Shown piece by piece: positions 55,382 through 64,000 of a stretch of DNA of 64,000 bases. This DNA is from Pedobacter sp. HDW13. Lineage in GTDB: Bacteria; Bacteroidota; Bacteroidia; Sphingobacteriales; Sphingobacteriaceae. Location of the stretch: assembly GCF_011303555.1 (NCBI RefSeq), contig NZ_CP049868.1, forward strand, positions 4,712,001 to 4,776,000, given 5' to 3'. Position numbers and translations under genes: made by a program. Numbering within the stretch: the first letter of the stretch is position 1; each line of letters starts with the position of its first letter. The notes below the pieces were generated by a model, which did not search any database, was not told where the DNA came from, and was given only the letters and a program-made list of their open reading frames with translations.

Positions 55382-55870
55382 ATGAACAACTTAATTAAAA
55401 TAACACTACTTTTTTGCGTACTTGCATTTTTTAAACCGACACAGGCCAGTGCACAAAATACCGCGAAATACAAATGTATGATCCAGATGAAGAGCTATAT
55501 GGGCGAAGGTGCTTATATCGTTATTTCGCTGGTTGATGCCAAAGGACAATATAACAAAACGCTTTATGTGCTGGGTTCTGATAAGAAATGGTACAACAGC
55601 TTAAAAGAGTGGCATAAATTTTACGCTCAAAAACCAACCAATATCAGCGCTGTTACCGGTGCTTCATTAACAGGTGGCGACCGTGGTGTTTCTGTTATCG
55701 AAATCGAAAAAGCTAAAATCAATGCCGGTTACAAACTGCGTTTCGAAACTGCGGTTGAAGACAAAGAATATTTCGTTAAAGATCTCGAAATTCCATTAAC
55801 TGCCGAGGCACTTTCTGCCAAAACAGATGGTACAGGATTTATCAGATACGTACGTTTTAGCGCGAATTAA
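55382..55870 (+). CDS. DUF2271 exported protein with flavinylation-like motif
   Basis: 162 residues, signal peptide at about 1-25 (KPTQASAQN). One beta-rich DUF2271 domain. Residues 92-97 read TGASLT (context ISAVTGASLTGGDRG), matching the [S/T]GA[S/T]x[S/T] pattern to which ApbE attaches FMN in RnfG/NqrC-type proteins; T97 would be the acceptor. An ApbE gene lies 2.4 kb downstream and a PepSY/flavodoxin reductase starts 15 bp after this gene. It is therefore likely a periplasmic FMN carrier. Direct evidence of flavinylation is lacking. Confidence 0.85.
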   Translation: MNNLIKITLLFCVLAFFKPTQASAQNTAKYKCMIQMKSYMGEGAYIVISLVDAKGQYNKTLYVLGSDKKWYNSLKEWHKFYAQKPTNISAVTGASLTGGDRGVSVIEIEKAKINAGYKLRFETAVEDKEYFVKDLEIPLTAEALSAKTDGTGFIRYVRFSAN

Positions 55871-55885
55871 AATTCAGTTAAAACT

Positions 55886-58081
55886 ATGACTACTAAAGTT
55901 TGGAGATACAGTCACTTAACCCTGGCTGTATCTTCTTTTATTTTTCTATTACTTGCTTCTGTTACCGGCATTATCCTTTCAGCTGAGCCTATCAGCCAAA
56001 AAATGAAACCTTACGGGGTAGGTAACCTCCAAAGTACCGATGTAGCCACGGTTATCCCCATTCTTAAAACCAAATACAGCGAAATTACCAGCATCACGGT
56101 AGAGAACGGTCAATTTGTATTATTGCAGGCTATTGATAACAACGGAGATGATGTAAAAGCTTATATCGACCCTAAAACGGGCAATGTTTTAGGAACACCA
56201 GGAAAAAAGAATGAGTTTTTTCAATGGGTAACCACTTTGCACCGTTCGCTTTTTCTGCACGAAACCGGTCGTTTTTTTATTGGTTTAACTGCATTTTTAC
56301 TTTCGCTCATTGCCATTTCGGGTATTTTGCTTACCATCCAAAGGCAAAGGGGTATCAGGCGCTTTTTCGCTAAAATACAAAAGGATGGTTTTTCGCAGTA
56401 TTACCACGTAATTTTAGGGCGCATTTTACTCATTCCAATTCTGATTATTGCCATCAGTGGCACTTATCTTTCATTAAATACGCTGGGGATTTTAAAAACG
56501 GTTAAAACCAGTGTTGATGTTAATCTTGATAATCTTAAAGCTACTCCGGTAAAAAGCCTGAAAGATTTTACAGTTTTTAAAAGTATCAGCCTGGCCGAAG
56601 TACAATCCATTGAATTCCCTTTTTCAGAAGATGTGGAGGATTATTTTATCCTAACGCTTAAAGACCGCGAAATTGCCGTAAACCAGCTCACCGGCGAGGT
56701 GCTGGCCGAAAATAAGTATCCTTTTACTTTATTGCTTAGTAATTTAAGTCTCGATATCCACACCGGCAGAACCAATGTGCTTTGGGTGGTGGTATTGGGC
56801 ATATCGTCGATCGGGATTTTGTTTTTTATCTATTCGGGTTTTGCCATTACTTTAAAAAGGATATCTAAACGCAGTAAGAATAAGTACAAGGTTGCTGATG
56901 CTACCTATATTATTTTAACCGGATCTGAAAACGGCAGCACCCAGGGTTATGCCGATGCCCTCCATAAACTGTTGTTTAAGCAGGGCAAAAAGTCGTACAT
57001 CACTACTTTAAACAATTATACCGTTTTTCCGAAAGCAGAGCAGCTGATTATTTTTACCTCTACGTACGGATTGGGCGATGCACCTGCTAATGGTGGCAGG
57101 TTTTTGAAAAAGTTAGCTCAAACACCACAAATCCAAGCCGTGAATTATTCGGTTTTGGGATTTGGATCAAAAGCCTATCCCGATTTTTGTAAGTTCGCTT
57201 TTGATGTGCACAACAGTCTTGCTAAGGAGTCTTGGGCCACTCCGCTGATCGACATCCATACCGTGAACGATAAATCGCCTCAGGATTTACAATTATGGGA
57301 AGAAGCCTGGTCGCAAATGAGTGGTATCGAGGTGAATGTACTTTCAACTCAAAAAGCAGCGAAGCCTAAAAAGTTAAAAAAATTCACCGTTCAATCGAAC
57401 ACAGGTCAGGCCAAAAAGGAAGGTGTTTTTCAGGTTAAACTGAATGCTGTAGGTAAGCTGCAAGCAAAATCAGGCGATTTGCTGGCTATTTATCCTGCAA
57501 ACGATCATCGTGAAAGACTGTATTCCATTGGCGTGATTGATAATGCAATACAACTAAGTGTGCGTTTGCATCCCGATGGTTTGGGATCTGGTTTTTTACA
57601 TGATCTTAAACCTGAAGCTGTTTTGAAAGCCAAAGTGGTTAAAAACCCACATTTTCATTTCCCTACAAAGGCTGGTAAAGTAATTATGATCTCGAATGGT
57701 ACAGGTATTGCCCCGTTTTTAGGGATGATTAACCAGAATGCTGCTAAAGTACGATGTCACTTGTTTTGTGGTTTCAGGGAGAATTCATCATTCGAACCCT
57801 TTAAGCAGTTTTTAGTAGAAATGAAGTCTGATACAAAGGTGAGCGATTTTAATATTGCTTTCTCGCGCGAAGGTGAAAAGCAGTATGTGAGCGATCTGAT
57901 CCGTGCCGAAGCCGACTTTGTAGCCGAAAGCCTCATGCAATCAGCTGTGGTAATGATCTGCGGGTCGCTGGCCATGCAAAAAGATATTGTGCAGATACTG
58001 GAAGAAATTTGCCACGAAAAAACAGGGCATCCATTATCATTTTATCAATCGCGTAACCAGGTGTTAACCGATTGTTATTAG
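55886..58081 (+). CDS. PepSY-TM / flavodoxin / FNR fusion electron-transfer protein
   Basis: 731 residues. The PepSY-TM part (about 1-330) has four membrane helices (about 8-30, 130-152, 178-200, 300-323) and conserved His residues (TTLHRSLFLHETG, YYHVILGR, LDIHTGR) that may bind haem. A flavodoxin domain (about 345-480: ILTGSENGSTQGYADAL, FTSTYGLGDAPANGG, GFGSKAYPDF) and an FAD/NAD(P) reductase (about 500-731: RLYSIG FAD motif, SNGTGIAPFLGM and CGSLAMQKDIV NAD(P) motifs) follow in the cytoplasm. This sulfite-reductase-flavoprotein-like arrangement would carry electrons from NAD(P)H across the membrane to the DUF2271 carrier. Confidence 0.92.
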   Translation: MTTKVWRYSHLTLAVSSFIFLLLASVTGIILSAEPISQKMKPYGVGNLQSTDVATVIPILKTKYSEITSITVENGQFVLLQAIDNNGDDVKAYIDPKTGNVLGTPGKKNEFFQWVTTLHRSLFLHETGRFFIGLTAFLLSLIAISGILLTIQRQRGIRRFFAKIQKDGFSQYYHVILGRILLIPILIIAISGTYLSLNTLGILKTVKTSVDVNLDNLKATPVKSLKDFTVFKSISLAEVQSIEFPFSEDVEDYFILTLKDREIAVNQLTGEVLAENKYPFTLLLSNLSLDIHTGRTNVLWVVVLGISSIGILFFIYSGFAITLKRISKRSKNKYKVADATYIILTGSENGSTQGYADALHKLLFKQGKKSYITTLNNYTVFPKAEQLIIFTSTYGLGDAPANGGRFLKKLAQTPQIQAVNYSVLGFGSKAYPDFCKFAFDVHNSLAKESWATPLIDIHTVNDKSPQDLQLWEEAWSQMSGIEVNVLSTQKAAKPKKLKKFTVQSNTGQAKKEGVFQVKLNAVGKLQAKSGDLLAIYPANDHRERLYSIGVIDNAIQLSVRLHPDGLGSGFLHDLKPEAVLKAKVVKNPHFHFPTKAGKVIMISNGTGIAPFLGMINQNAAKVRCHLFCGFRENSSFEPFKQFLVEMKSDTKVSDFNIAFSREGEKQYVSDLIRAEADFVAESLMQSAVVMICGSLAMQKDIVQILEEICHEKTGHPLSFYQSRNQVLTDCY

Positions 58082-58087
58082 ATGATT

Positions 58088-58193
58088 CGTCATTTCGAGG
58101 GAAACTCGACGTAATTGAGAACCACGCAGTGCTCAGCGAAGCTAAATCTGATTAAAGATCTCTCCGTTCCGCTACGCTTCAGTCGAGATGACG
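58088..58193. repeat. Pedobacter-type intergenic palindromic repeat
   Basis: CGTCATTTCGA (58088-58098) and TCGAGATGACG (58183-58193) face each other, enclosing the frequent ATCTCTCCGTTCCGCTACGC core. It sits between convergent genes and may act as a bidirectional terminator or be a mobile palindrome. Confidence 0.65.
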
Positions 58194-58220
58194 ATCTTCT
58201 TTTGAGGATTTAATTTATTA

Positions 58221-59213
58221 CTACCTGCCAATCGCATGGCCTGGCAATTTAATATCCTTCGAAGTCAGAATTTCGCCTTTGTCGGTAATGATAATGTAGC
58301 TGTACTGCTGGTATTTTTTGATCAGTTGGGAGCCGGCAATTTTACCTAAAACCATTGTTGAGGTACTTAAACCATTAGCCATTTCAGCACTAGGCCCAAA
58401 TACCGTTACGCTGATTAAACCTGTAGCTGGGTAACCTGTAGCCGGATTAATGATATGAGCGTATCTTTTGCCGTTAAATACTACAAATTTGCGGTAACTG
58501 CCCGAGGTTACAACCGCATTTTTTTTAAGCGGAATTACAGCCAGTAAAGTATCTTCTTTCATAGGGTTGGTAATGCCAATGCTCCAGTCGTCGCCGTTGG
58601 GCTGTTTGCCCCAGGTGCTCATATCGCCCGATGCATTTACAATACCTGCTTTTATGCCTCTGGCCAGCATCATTTTACGGCACCTATCGGCAGCATAACC
58701 TTCGCCTAAAGCACCAAAACCTATCTTCATTCCTTTTAACCTTAAAAAGATGGTGGAGTTTTGTTTATTTAAGATGATGTTGCGGTAGCCTACTTTTTCT
58801 ACCGATCGCTTAATTGCTTCGGGATCTGGCATTTTGGTCATAGAGCCATCAAACTTCCATATGCGGTCCATAGCTGCAAAACTAATGTCGAAAGCACCTT
58901 TGGTTACTTTAGAAAGGGCAATGGCACGCTCGGTTAAGGCAAATAGTTCTGCATCTACCTTTACCGGTGCAATGCCTGCATTTCGGTTTACTGCCGATAC
59001 CTGAGAAGTACTTTTCCAGTCGGAAATGAGGTTTTCTATCCGGCTAATTTCAGCAATAACAGTATCAATGTTGTTTTCGGCCGAAAGAGCATCTCCGGCC
59101 GAAATGGTAATATCGAAGCGGCCACCCATTAAAAGTGTGGTCCTTTTTCTAATGATCTGTGCACTGGCATTTAAACACAACAGGATTAGGGCAGCTAGCA
59201 GTATTCTTTTCAT
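58221..59213 (-). CDS. apbE: FAD:protein FMN transferase (ApbE)
   Basis: 330 residues, signal peptide ending CLNASAQ. ApbE marks: LMGGRFDITI, the family loop FGALGEGYAADR (usually LG..AKGYAVD; Glu in place of the common Lys), NASGDMSTWG, TSGSYRKF and HIINPATGYPATGL near the metal/FAD site. It transfers FMN from FAD to Thr/Ser in [S/T]GA[S/T]x[S/T] motifs of exported proteins. It is encoded opposite to the PepSY/DUF2271 unit, with a palindromic repeat between them, and is the expected modifier of DUF2271. Confidence 0.93.
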   Translation of the reverse strand: MKRILLAALILLCLNASAQIIRKRTTLLMGGRFDITISAGDALSAENNIDTVIAEISRIENLISDWKSTSQVSAVNRNAGIAPVKVDAELFALTERAIALSKVTKGAFDISFAAMDRIWKFDGSMTKMPDPEAIKRSVEKVGYRNIILNKQNSTIFLRLKGMKIGFGALGEGYAADRCRKMMLARGIKAGIVNASGDMSTWGKQPNGDDWSIGITNPMKEDTLLAVIPLKKNAVVTSGSYRKFVVFNGKRYAHIINPATGYPATGLISVTVFGPSAEMANGLSTSTMVLGKIAGSQLIKKYQQYSYIIITDKGEILTSKDIKLPGHAIGR

Positions 59214-59267
59214 TTACATCAACAATTCGCTGTAAATATAGCGCTAAATGCCGGTTTCTGGCTATTG

Positions 59268-61454
59268 TTATTGTGCCTGTACCTTTAAAACCACGCTGGT
59301 TCTGTTGCTGTTAACTTCCGGATTAAAACCAACTTTCATTAAAAAATCGCCAGAATATACTTTATCCTTATCAATAGGCGATTTGGTATTGGGATAAAGG
59401 TTAATTTCTTCGATTTTATATTTTTTGGCAGGGTCTAAACCCTTTAATTTAATGGGTAAAATAACACCATTGGTAAACAGGGTAGCCACATAATAGTTAA
59501 AAATTACCGCCTGGTTTTTTGCATCATCAACATAGGCAATTGAGGCGATTTTATTTTCGTACGGATCCTGCAGGCGGTATTGCTGTCCATGCCAAACAAT
59601 GTCTTTAAAACCGTTGTAGGTTTGCACTGCGTTTTGACTGAAAAGCAGATCGTTTTTACTCAGTTCATTTACACGCACATCGTAACCCAGTTTACCCATC
59701 ATGGCTACGTCGGTTTTAAATTTAATTGGCTGTTTACCCATATCGGTGATGTGATTATCAACTGCGATTGAAGGGAAATAATAAGAATATTCCCATTGGA
59801 TAAAAATACGGTCGTAAGGGTTGGTGTTATCGCTAGGCCAAAATTCGGTAAAGTATTTCAGTGCAGCATAATCTACCCGCGAACCACCTCCGGCACAAAG
59901 CATCATTGGGGTTTTAGGATATTTTTTTCTGATCCGCTCTAATACACTGTTCAGCCCGCGGATATACTCCAGGTAAAAATGATCCTGGTTTTTTAAAGTT
60001 GGCGAATGGGCATTGTAGATGAGCGAATTGCAATCCCATTTAATAAAGGCCAGCTCGGGTACTTCTTTAAATAGATCTTCGACCGTTTGGTACACAAAAT
60101 CCTGAACTTTTGGATTGCTTAAATCTAACACCAGCTGATTGCGCATGTAATATTCTTTGCGTTCGGGCTGCCTGATAACCCAGTCGGGATGTTTTTCGTA
60201 AAGCTCGCTTTTGGGGTTCACCATTTCGGGCTCAATCCAGATGCCGAATTTTACACCGTTTGCGGTAGCTTCTTTACCCAAAGTACTGATGCCATTTTTT
60301 AATTTTTGCTTGTTGTACTGCCAGTCGCCCAGGCCAGATGTTGAGCCGTTACGCGGATATTTGTTGCCAAACCAGCCATCATCAAGCAAGAAAACATCAA
60401 CCCCAAGTTTTTTGGTGTCTTTGGTCAGGTCGTTTAATTTCTCGTCGTTAAAATCGAAGTAAGTGGTTTCCCAGTTGTTTAAGATGGTCGATCGTTCGCC
60501 TTTACCATCGGCCAGCTGGTAAGTGCGTGCCCAGTTTTGCAGGTTACGGCTGGCTTCGCCTTTCCCATTGTTAGCGTAGGTATAAACAAAACGTGGAGTA
60601 ACGAAATTTTCGCCCGATTTAAGTGTGTAATTAGCAGAAAAGTTGTTGATCCCCGCTGTAACGCGAACATAATATTCGTCGAAAGTTTCATACTCGAGTT
60701 TAAAATTACCGGTCCATTCCAGCGATCCGGCTATTACCTCGCCCAGGTCTTCGGTAGCAGGCTGATCGATTGACAACATAAACGAAGAGGAGTGAAGTAA
60801 ATTGGTGCGGGTTCCCAGCTTCGAATCGATGGTTTTAATACCATGTAAAAGCTGCTGCTCTTCCGATCGCATTTCGCGTGTGGCACCACTGTAGTGGCTT
60901 TTTAAGAAGAATTTTTTGCCGCTTAAGGTTAGGTTTGCCGAAGCATATTTATTTAACACCACACTGCCTTTCTCCTGATGGGTAATTTCGGTCCATTGCT
61001 CAATTACATTTTCGTTGTAGTAGGCCAGGTATTTTAAGGTAACCCTGAAATTGTATTTCGCATCTTTCAGTACCACACTCGTTAACTTTCGGTTTTGATC
61101 AAGCTGTTCTGTTTTTACCTCGCTAAAGGTTAATACAGTTGATTTATTGCCATCGGCATGGGTTACACTCAAAGCAGGTTCGAGTAAGTTAACTGAGCCC
61201 GATGCAATGTAGGCTTCGCGTTTATTGAAGAGGTCGTCAGATCCGGGTTTATACTTATCTAACTTTTGTATGCCGGGATATTCGTCGCTGTTGGCCAGTT
61301 TTTTGCCCAGGTAAGTCGATAATAATGATTGATCCTGATCTGTTTCTAAAATGAGTACGTTGTGCTTTGTAGCAATTTCGATTGTTTTTTGGGCATAAGT
61401 ACTTGCGCAGAGTGTCATCGATAGTAAAAATAGGTGGAGTTGTTTTTTGCTCAT
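59268..61454 (-). CDS. GH36 alpha-galactosidase, exported
   Basis: 728 residues from the ATG at 61454, which precedes the signal peptide (MSKKQLHLFLLSMTLCASTYAQ); an ATG 54 bp upstream adds a non-signal leader. N-terminal beta-supersandwich, then the GH36 barrel: VFLLDDGWFGNKYPRN, GIWIEPEMVNP, KWDCNSL with nucleophile D474, and the acid/base D542 in FWPSDNTNP, followed by MLCAGGGSR. It cleaves terminal alpha-galactosyl residues from oligosaccharides in the periplasm. Separate from the main glycan locus. A 33-bp inverted repeat about 140 bp upstream may be its operator. Confidence 0.95.
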   Translation of the reverse strand: MSKKQLHLFLLSMTLCASTYAQKTIEIATKHNVLILETDQDQSLLSTYLGKKLANSDEYPGIQKLDKYKPGSDDLFNKREAYIASGSVNLLEPALSVTHADGNKSTVLTFSEVKTEQLDQNRKLTSVVLKDAKYNFRVTLKYLAYYNENVIEQWTEITHQEKGSVVLNKYASANLTLSGKKFFLKSHYSGATREMRSEEQQLLHGIKTIDSKLGTRTNLLHSSSFMLSIDQPATEDLGEVIAGSLEWTGNFKLEYETFDEYYVRVTAGINNFSANYTLKSGENFVTPRFVYTYANNGKGEASRNLQNWARTYQLADGKGERSTILNNWETTYFDFNDEKLNDLTKDTKKLGVDVFLLDDGWFGNKYPRNGSTSGLGDWQYNKQKLKNGISTLGKEATANGVKFGIWIEPEMVNPKSELYEKHPDWVIRQPERKEYYMRNQLVLDLSNPKVQDFVYQTVEDLFKEVPELAFIKWDCNSLIYNAHSPTLKNQDHFYLEYIRGLNSVLERIRKKYPKTPMMLCAGGGSRVDYAALKYFTEFWPSDNTNPYDRIFIQWEYSYYFPSIAVDNHITDMGKQPIKFKTDVAMMGKLGYDVRVNELSKNDLLFSQNAVQTYNGFKDIVWHGQQYRLQDPYENKIASIAYVDDAKNQAVIFNYYVATLFTNGVILPIKLKGLDPAKKYKIEEINLYPNTKSPIDKDKVYSGDFLMKVGFNPEVNSNRTSVVLKVQAQ

Positions 61455-61590
61455 AATTCTTTTAAATGAACCTGTTTTTTGGTAGGGTTCTGTAGCAGAT
61501 ATAAGCATTTGGGCAGGTTAAGCATCTACATACCTCAATGCGCCCGAAAAACTTAAATATCAGCTGGTAAAAATGTAAACAATGTACTTT

Positions 61591-61623
61591 TGTTTAGTAA
61601 CCGAAATTAACCATTACTAAACA
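61591..61623 (-). promoter_or_regulatory. 10-bp inverted repeat upstream of GH36
   Basis: TGTTTAGTAA (61591-61600) and TTACTAAACA (61614-61623), perfect, 13-nt spacer. Candidate operator for a dimeric repressor or activator. Confidence 0.45.
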
Positions 61624-61890
61624 TAATTTAACCCGATTATACAAAAGATCTTTGTTGCTTCGCTAAAATTTGGTACAGCATCATCAAAGTAGGACAATAC
61701 CATCTGATAATCCCTTTATAACCTGATTAGCGCAACGTAGTGGCCCTATAGATTATTAGAGGAAAGAGGAGGATAGAGATCGATCTTTTGATTTAACAAA
61801 GGCACATTCAGGTCAGGGCTTGGGTTGGAGTGATAAAACTTGCGACAGGGTGAGAGAATATGTAATCAGGGAAACTCCGTTATTCCATCA

Positions 61891-61942
61891 CCCTGAATTT
61901 ATTTCAGGGACTCTTATTAGGGATGCTGAAACAAGTTCAGCA
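61891..61942. repeat. Pair of REP-like hairpins
   Basis: CCCTGAA/TTCAGGG (61891-61897 with 61903-61909) and TGCTGAA/TTCAGCA (61924-61930 with 61936-61942), followed by TGACGATATGGG; a common intergenic repeat form in Sphingobacteriaceae. Confidence 0.6.
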
Positions 61943-61998
61943 TGACGATATGGGAAAGTGTGGACTCATTCAGGCCAGGGCTATGGCCTGATTCGAAC

Positions 61999-62061
61999 TG
62001 CACCTTAAATTATAAATGATGCACCTTAATTTATAAAAGCTGTACCTCAATTTATCAGAAC
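61999..62061 (+). repeat. Three tandem 21-bp units
   Basis: Units begin at 61999, 62020 and 62041. Shared pattern TG[CT]ACCT[TC]AA then TTAT; 21 bp is two DNA turns. It ends 83 bp before the peptidase start. Confidence 0.7.
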
Positions 62062-62144
62062 TGATTTAATAATCTGGAGCAGCTGTTTAAATAAACGGTG
62101 TCAAAAAGAATATTTAAATTTGGCCGATAAAATTCTTTCCCCTC

Positions 62145-63919
62145 ATGACCTTCGTAGAAAAACTGCAGGCCTTACGTACCTTAATGGCCGAACAAAAAAT
62201 AGATGCTTATATCATTACCGCTGCCGATCCGCACATCAGTGAATACCTGCCAGCACATTATAAGGCGATCCCTTTCGTGAGCGGTTTTACAGGCTCGGCC
62301 GGAACTTTGGTAATTACACAAGATTTTGCCGGTCTTTGGACTGATTCGAGGTATTTTACACAAGCCGAAACACAGTTATTGGGTTCTGGTTACGAATTGG
62401 TAAAGCTAAAAGTACCACATACCCCGAATACATTGAGTGGTTAACCGAAGTTATGCCCAAAAATTCAACAGTTGCTTTCAATTACCAGCTCATTTCAATA
62501 TCGCTGGCCTTAGAAATACAGACTAACTTCGGGAAGCATCAAATCAACACCGTAAATGCCGATTTATTAAGCGCCATTTGGTTAAACAGGCCTGCTTTGC
62601 CAACCGAAAAAGCCTTTCTAATCGAAGAAAAAGACGCTGGTTTATCCATCTCAGCAAAACTTACAGAGGTAAAGGCACAGTTAGAAACAAATGGAGCCGA
62701 TAGCCATTTGATTTCTTCGCTCGATGATATCGCCTGGCTTTTTAATATCAGGGGCAAAGATGTTGATTATAATCCTGTAGCCTTAAGCTTTGCTTTAATT
62801 ACACCCAATGAAGTGAAACTCTTTATTGATGTTGAAAAGCTATCAGAAAGCGATATAAACACCTTAAAGCAGCAAAGTGTAGCACTTTATCCATACGCTG
62901 CTATCACTGAGGAACTAAAAGAGCTGTTGCCCAATACAGCTGTTTTTATCGATTTTAAACGCAACTGTTTTGGAATGTATCAACTGCTACCTGCTACCGT
63001 TAAAGTAATTTCGGGGACCAATCCAAGTACGCACCTAAAAAGTTTAAAGAACGAAACTGAGGTTAATCACATCCGCAAGGCTATGGTACAAGATGGGGTG
63101 GCCATGACCAGGTTTTTTAAATGGATGGAAGAACGGTTAGGGGAGGAGCAGATTACAGAATGGTCGGCAGCAGAGAAACTGGCGACTTTCAGGGCCGAGC
63201 AGCCTGGTTTCGCTGGCTTAAGTTTTAATACCATTGCCGGCTTTAATGCCAATGGTGCTTTGCCGCATTATAGTGTAAGTTTGGCAAGTAGTCTAGAAAT
63301 ACAGCCAGATGGTTTGTTCCTGGTCGATTCAGGAGGGCAATACTTATATGGTACAACCGATATTACCCGGGTAATGCCTATGGCAAATTATTCAGCACAG
63401 CAAGCCGATGATTATACCCTGGTACTAAAAGGATTGATTGAAGGATCGAAACTGATTTTTCCGGAGGGTACAAAAGGCTACCAAATCGATTCAATTTGCC
63501 GGAAACCTTTGTGGGAACATACCATTAACTTTGGTCATGGAACAGGCCACGGTATTGGCTTTTTTCTTAACGTACACGAAGGACCTCAGAATATTAGCCC
63601 CGCCAATGTTGATGTAGCCTTTAAACCGGGTATGGTAACCTCCATTGAGCCGGGGATTTATAGACCAGGCGAACATGGTGTAAGGATCGAAAATCTGGTG
63701 TTGTGTACTAACCACAGCAGTAGTGCGTTTGGCAATTTTCTAAGTTTTGAAACCCTTACTTTATGTTATATCGATACCCGGATTATAAATAAAGCACTTT
63801 TAGAGGCCGATCAGCTTCGCTGGTTAAATACTTATAATAGCAAGGTGTTTAATCAGCTTCAACCGCACCTTACAGCCGGAGAAGCAAATTGGCTAAAAGA
63901 GAAATGCCAGCCGATATAG
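62145..63919 (+). pseudogene. Frameshifted Xaa-Pro aminopeptidase (aminopeptidase P, M24)
   Basis: The first 99 codons give the N-terminal creatinase-like domain (DAYIITAADPHISEYLP, AGLWTDSRYF) and end wrongly after HTPNTLSG. The frame from 62453 continues. One extra G at about 62426 gives HTPEYIEWLTEVMPKNS and a 591-residue protein, normal for the long (three-domain) aminopeptidase P type. The C-terminal M24 domain keeps its metal ligands: VDSGGQYLYGTTDITR (two Asp), GHGTGHGIG (His), SIEPGIY (Glu) and GVRIENL (Glu). It removes N-terminal residues preceding proline, cytoplasmic. Third single-base break in the window; error or mutation undecided. Confidence 0.88.
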
Positions 63920-63942
63920 TTATTCATAATCTTTTATATTCG

Positions 63943-63981
63943 AAAAGCAGCGCCCTATTTACCTTAGGGCGCTGCTTTTTT
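63943..63981 (+). terminator. Rho-independent terminator after aminopeptidase P
   Basis: AAAAGCAGCGCCCTA (63943-63957) pairs with TAGGGCGCTGCTTTT (63965-63979) around a 7-nt loop, ending in six T. Confidence 0.92.
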
Positions 63982-64000
63982 GCATTAGATGGTGTGCAGT

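Larger units (their letters stand above)
61455..62144. other. Repeat-rich 690-bp spacer
   Basis: Divergent region between GH36 and aminopeptidase P. It contains an inverted repeat (61591-61623), two adjacent REP-like hairpins (61891-61942) and three 21-bp tandem units (61999-62061). No credible gene. Confidence 0.7.

Noticed and set aside
61999..62061. CRISPR-like short repeats
   Set aside because: Units are contiguous without spacers and diverge from each other.

Overview
The window looks like a chromosome segment of a Bacteroidota bacterium close to Pedobacter (Sphingobacteriaceae). The evidence is two SusC/SusD pairs, an ECF sigma/FecR unit, several GH families, weak Shine-Dalgarno sequences, promoter -7 boxes of the TAnnTTTG type, moderate AT richness and Pedobacter-style intergenic repeats. 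No species can be named from the sequence alone, and I see no tRNA, rRNA, CRISPR array, phage or intact IS element.

Layout. (1) 1-23.5 kb is a polysaccharide/deoxysugar utilisation locus. It holds two paralogous, unassigned glycoside-hydrolase-like proteins (at the left edge and at 21.1 kb), a beta-helix remnant, a frameshifted DUF5054/GH38-like protein, a SusC/SusD pair, an exported protein of unknown function, and a tight four-gene operon (aldo/keto reductase, enolase-superfamily protein, sodium/solute symporter, lipoprotein mutarotase). An AraC-type regulator and a GH97 enzyme complete it. Four copies of a 22-bp motif lie in front of three of these transcription units and are a candidate operator set for the locus. 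(2) 23.7-27 kb holds an exported epoxide-hydrolase-like protein and a TetR/ABC-F pair. (3) 27-37 kb starts with a 1-kb non-coding stretch containing an inverted-repeat element, a 138-bp tandem repeat and a possible poly-cysteine leader peptide. It is followed by an envelope redox cluster: two tandem TlpA-like proteins, YceI, di-haem peroxidase, frameshifted TonB receptor, DUF4397 lipoprotein and Tat-exported superoxide dismutase. (4) 37-38.7 kb holds an unknown protein and an exported TIM-barrel isomerase-like protein. (5) 38.9-51.2 kb is an ECF sigma/anti-sigma pair followed by SusC, SusD, DUF4843, PKD-like, TlpA-like and trypsin-like protease genes. (6) 51.3-53.7 kb holds a phytase-like esterase protein, a stand-alone receiver domain and an unknown partner. 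(7) 53.9-59.2 kb is a probable extracytoplasmic flavin electron-transfer module: ankyrin protein, DUF2271 protein with a flavinylation-like TGASLT motif, PepSY/flavodoxin/reductase fusion and ApbE. (8) 59.3-64 kb holds a GH36 alpha-galactosidase, repeat-rich spacer and a frameshifted aminopeptidase P.

Three long genes (DUF5054, TonB receptor, aminopeptidase P) are each broken by what looks like one missing base in or beside a short homopolymer. Adding one base restores full-length family members in all three. This argues for sequencing or assembly error as much as for real gene decay, and raw reads would decide.
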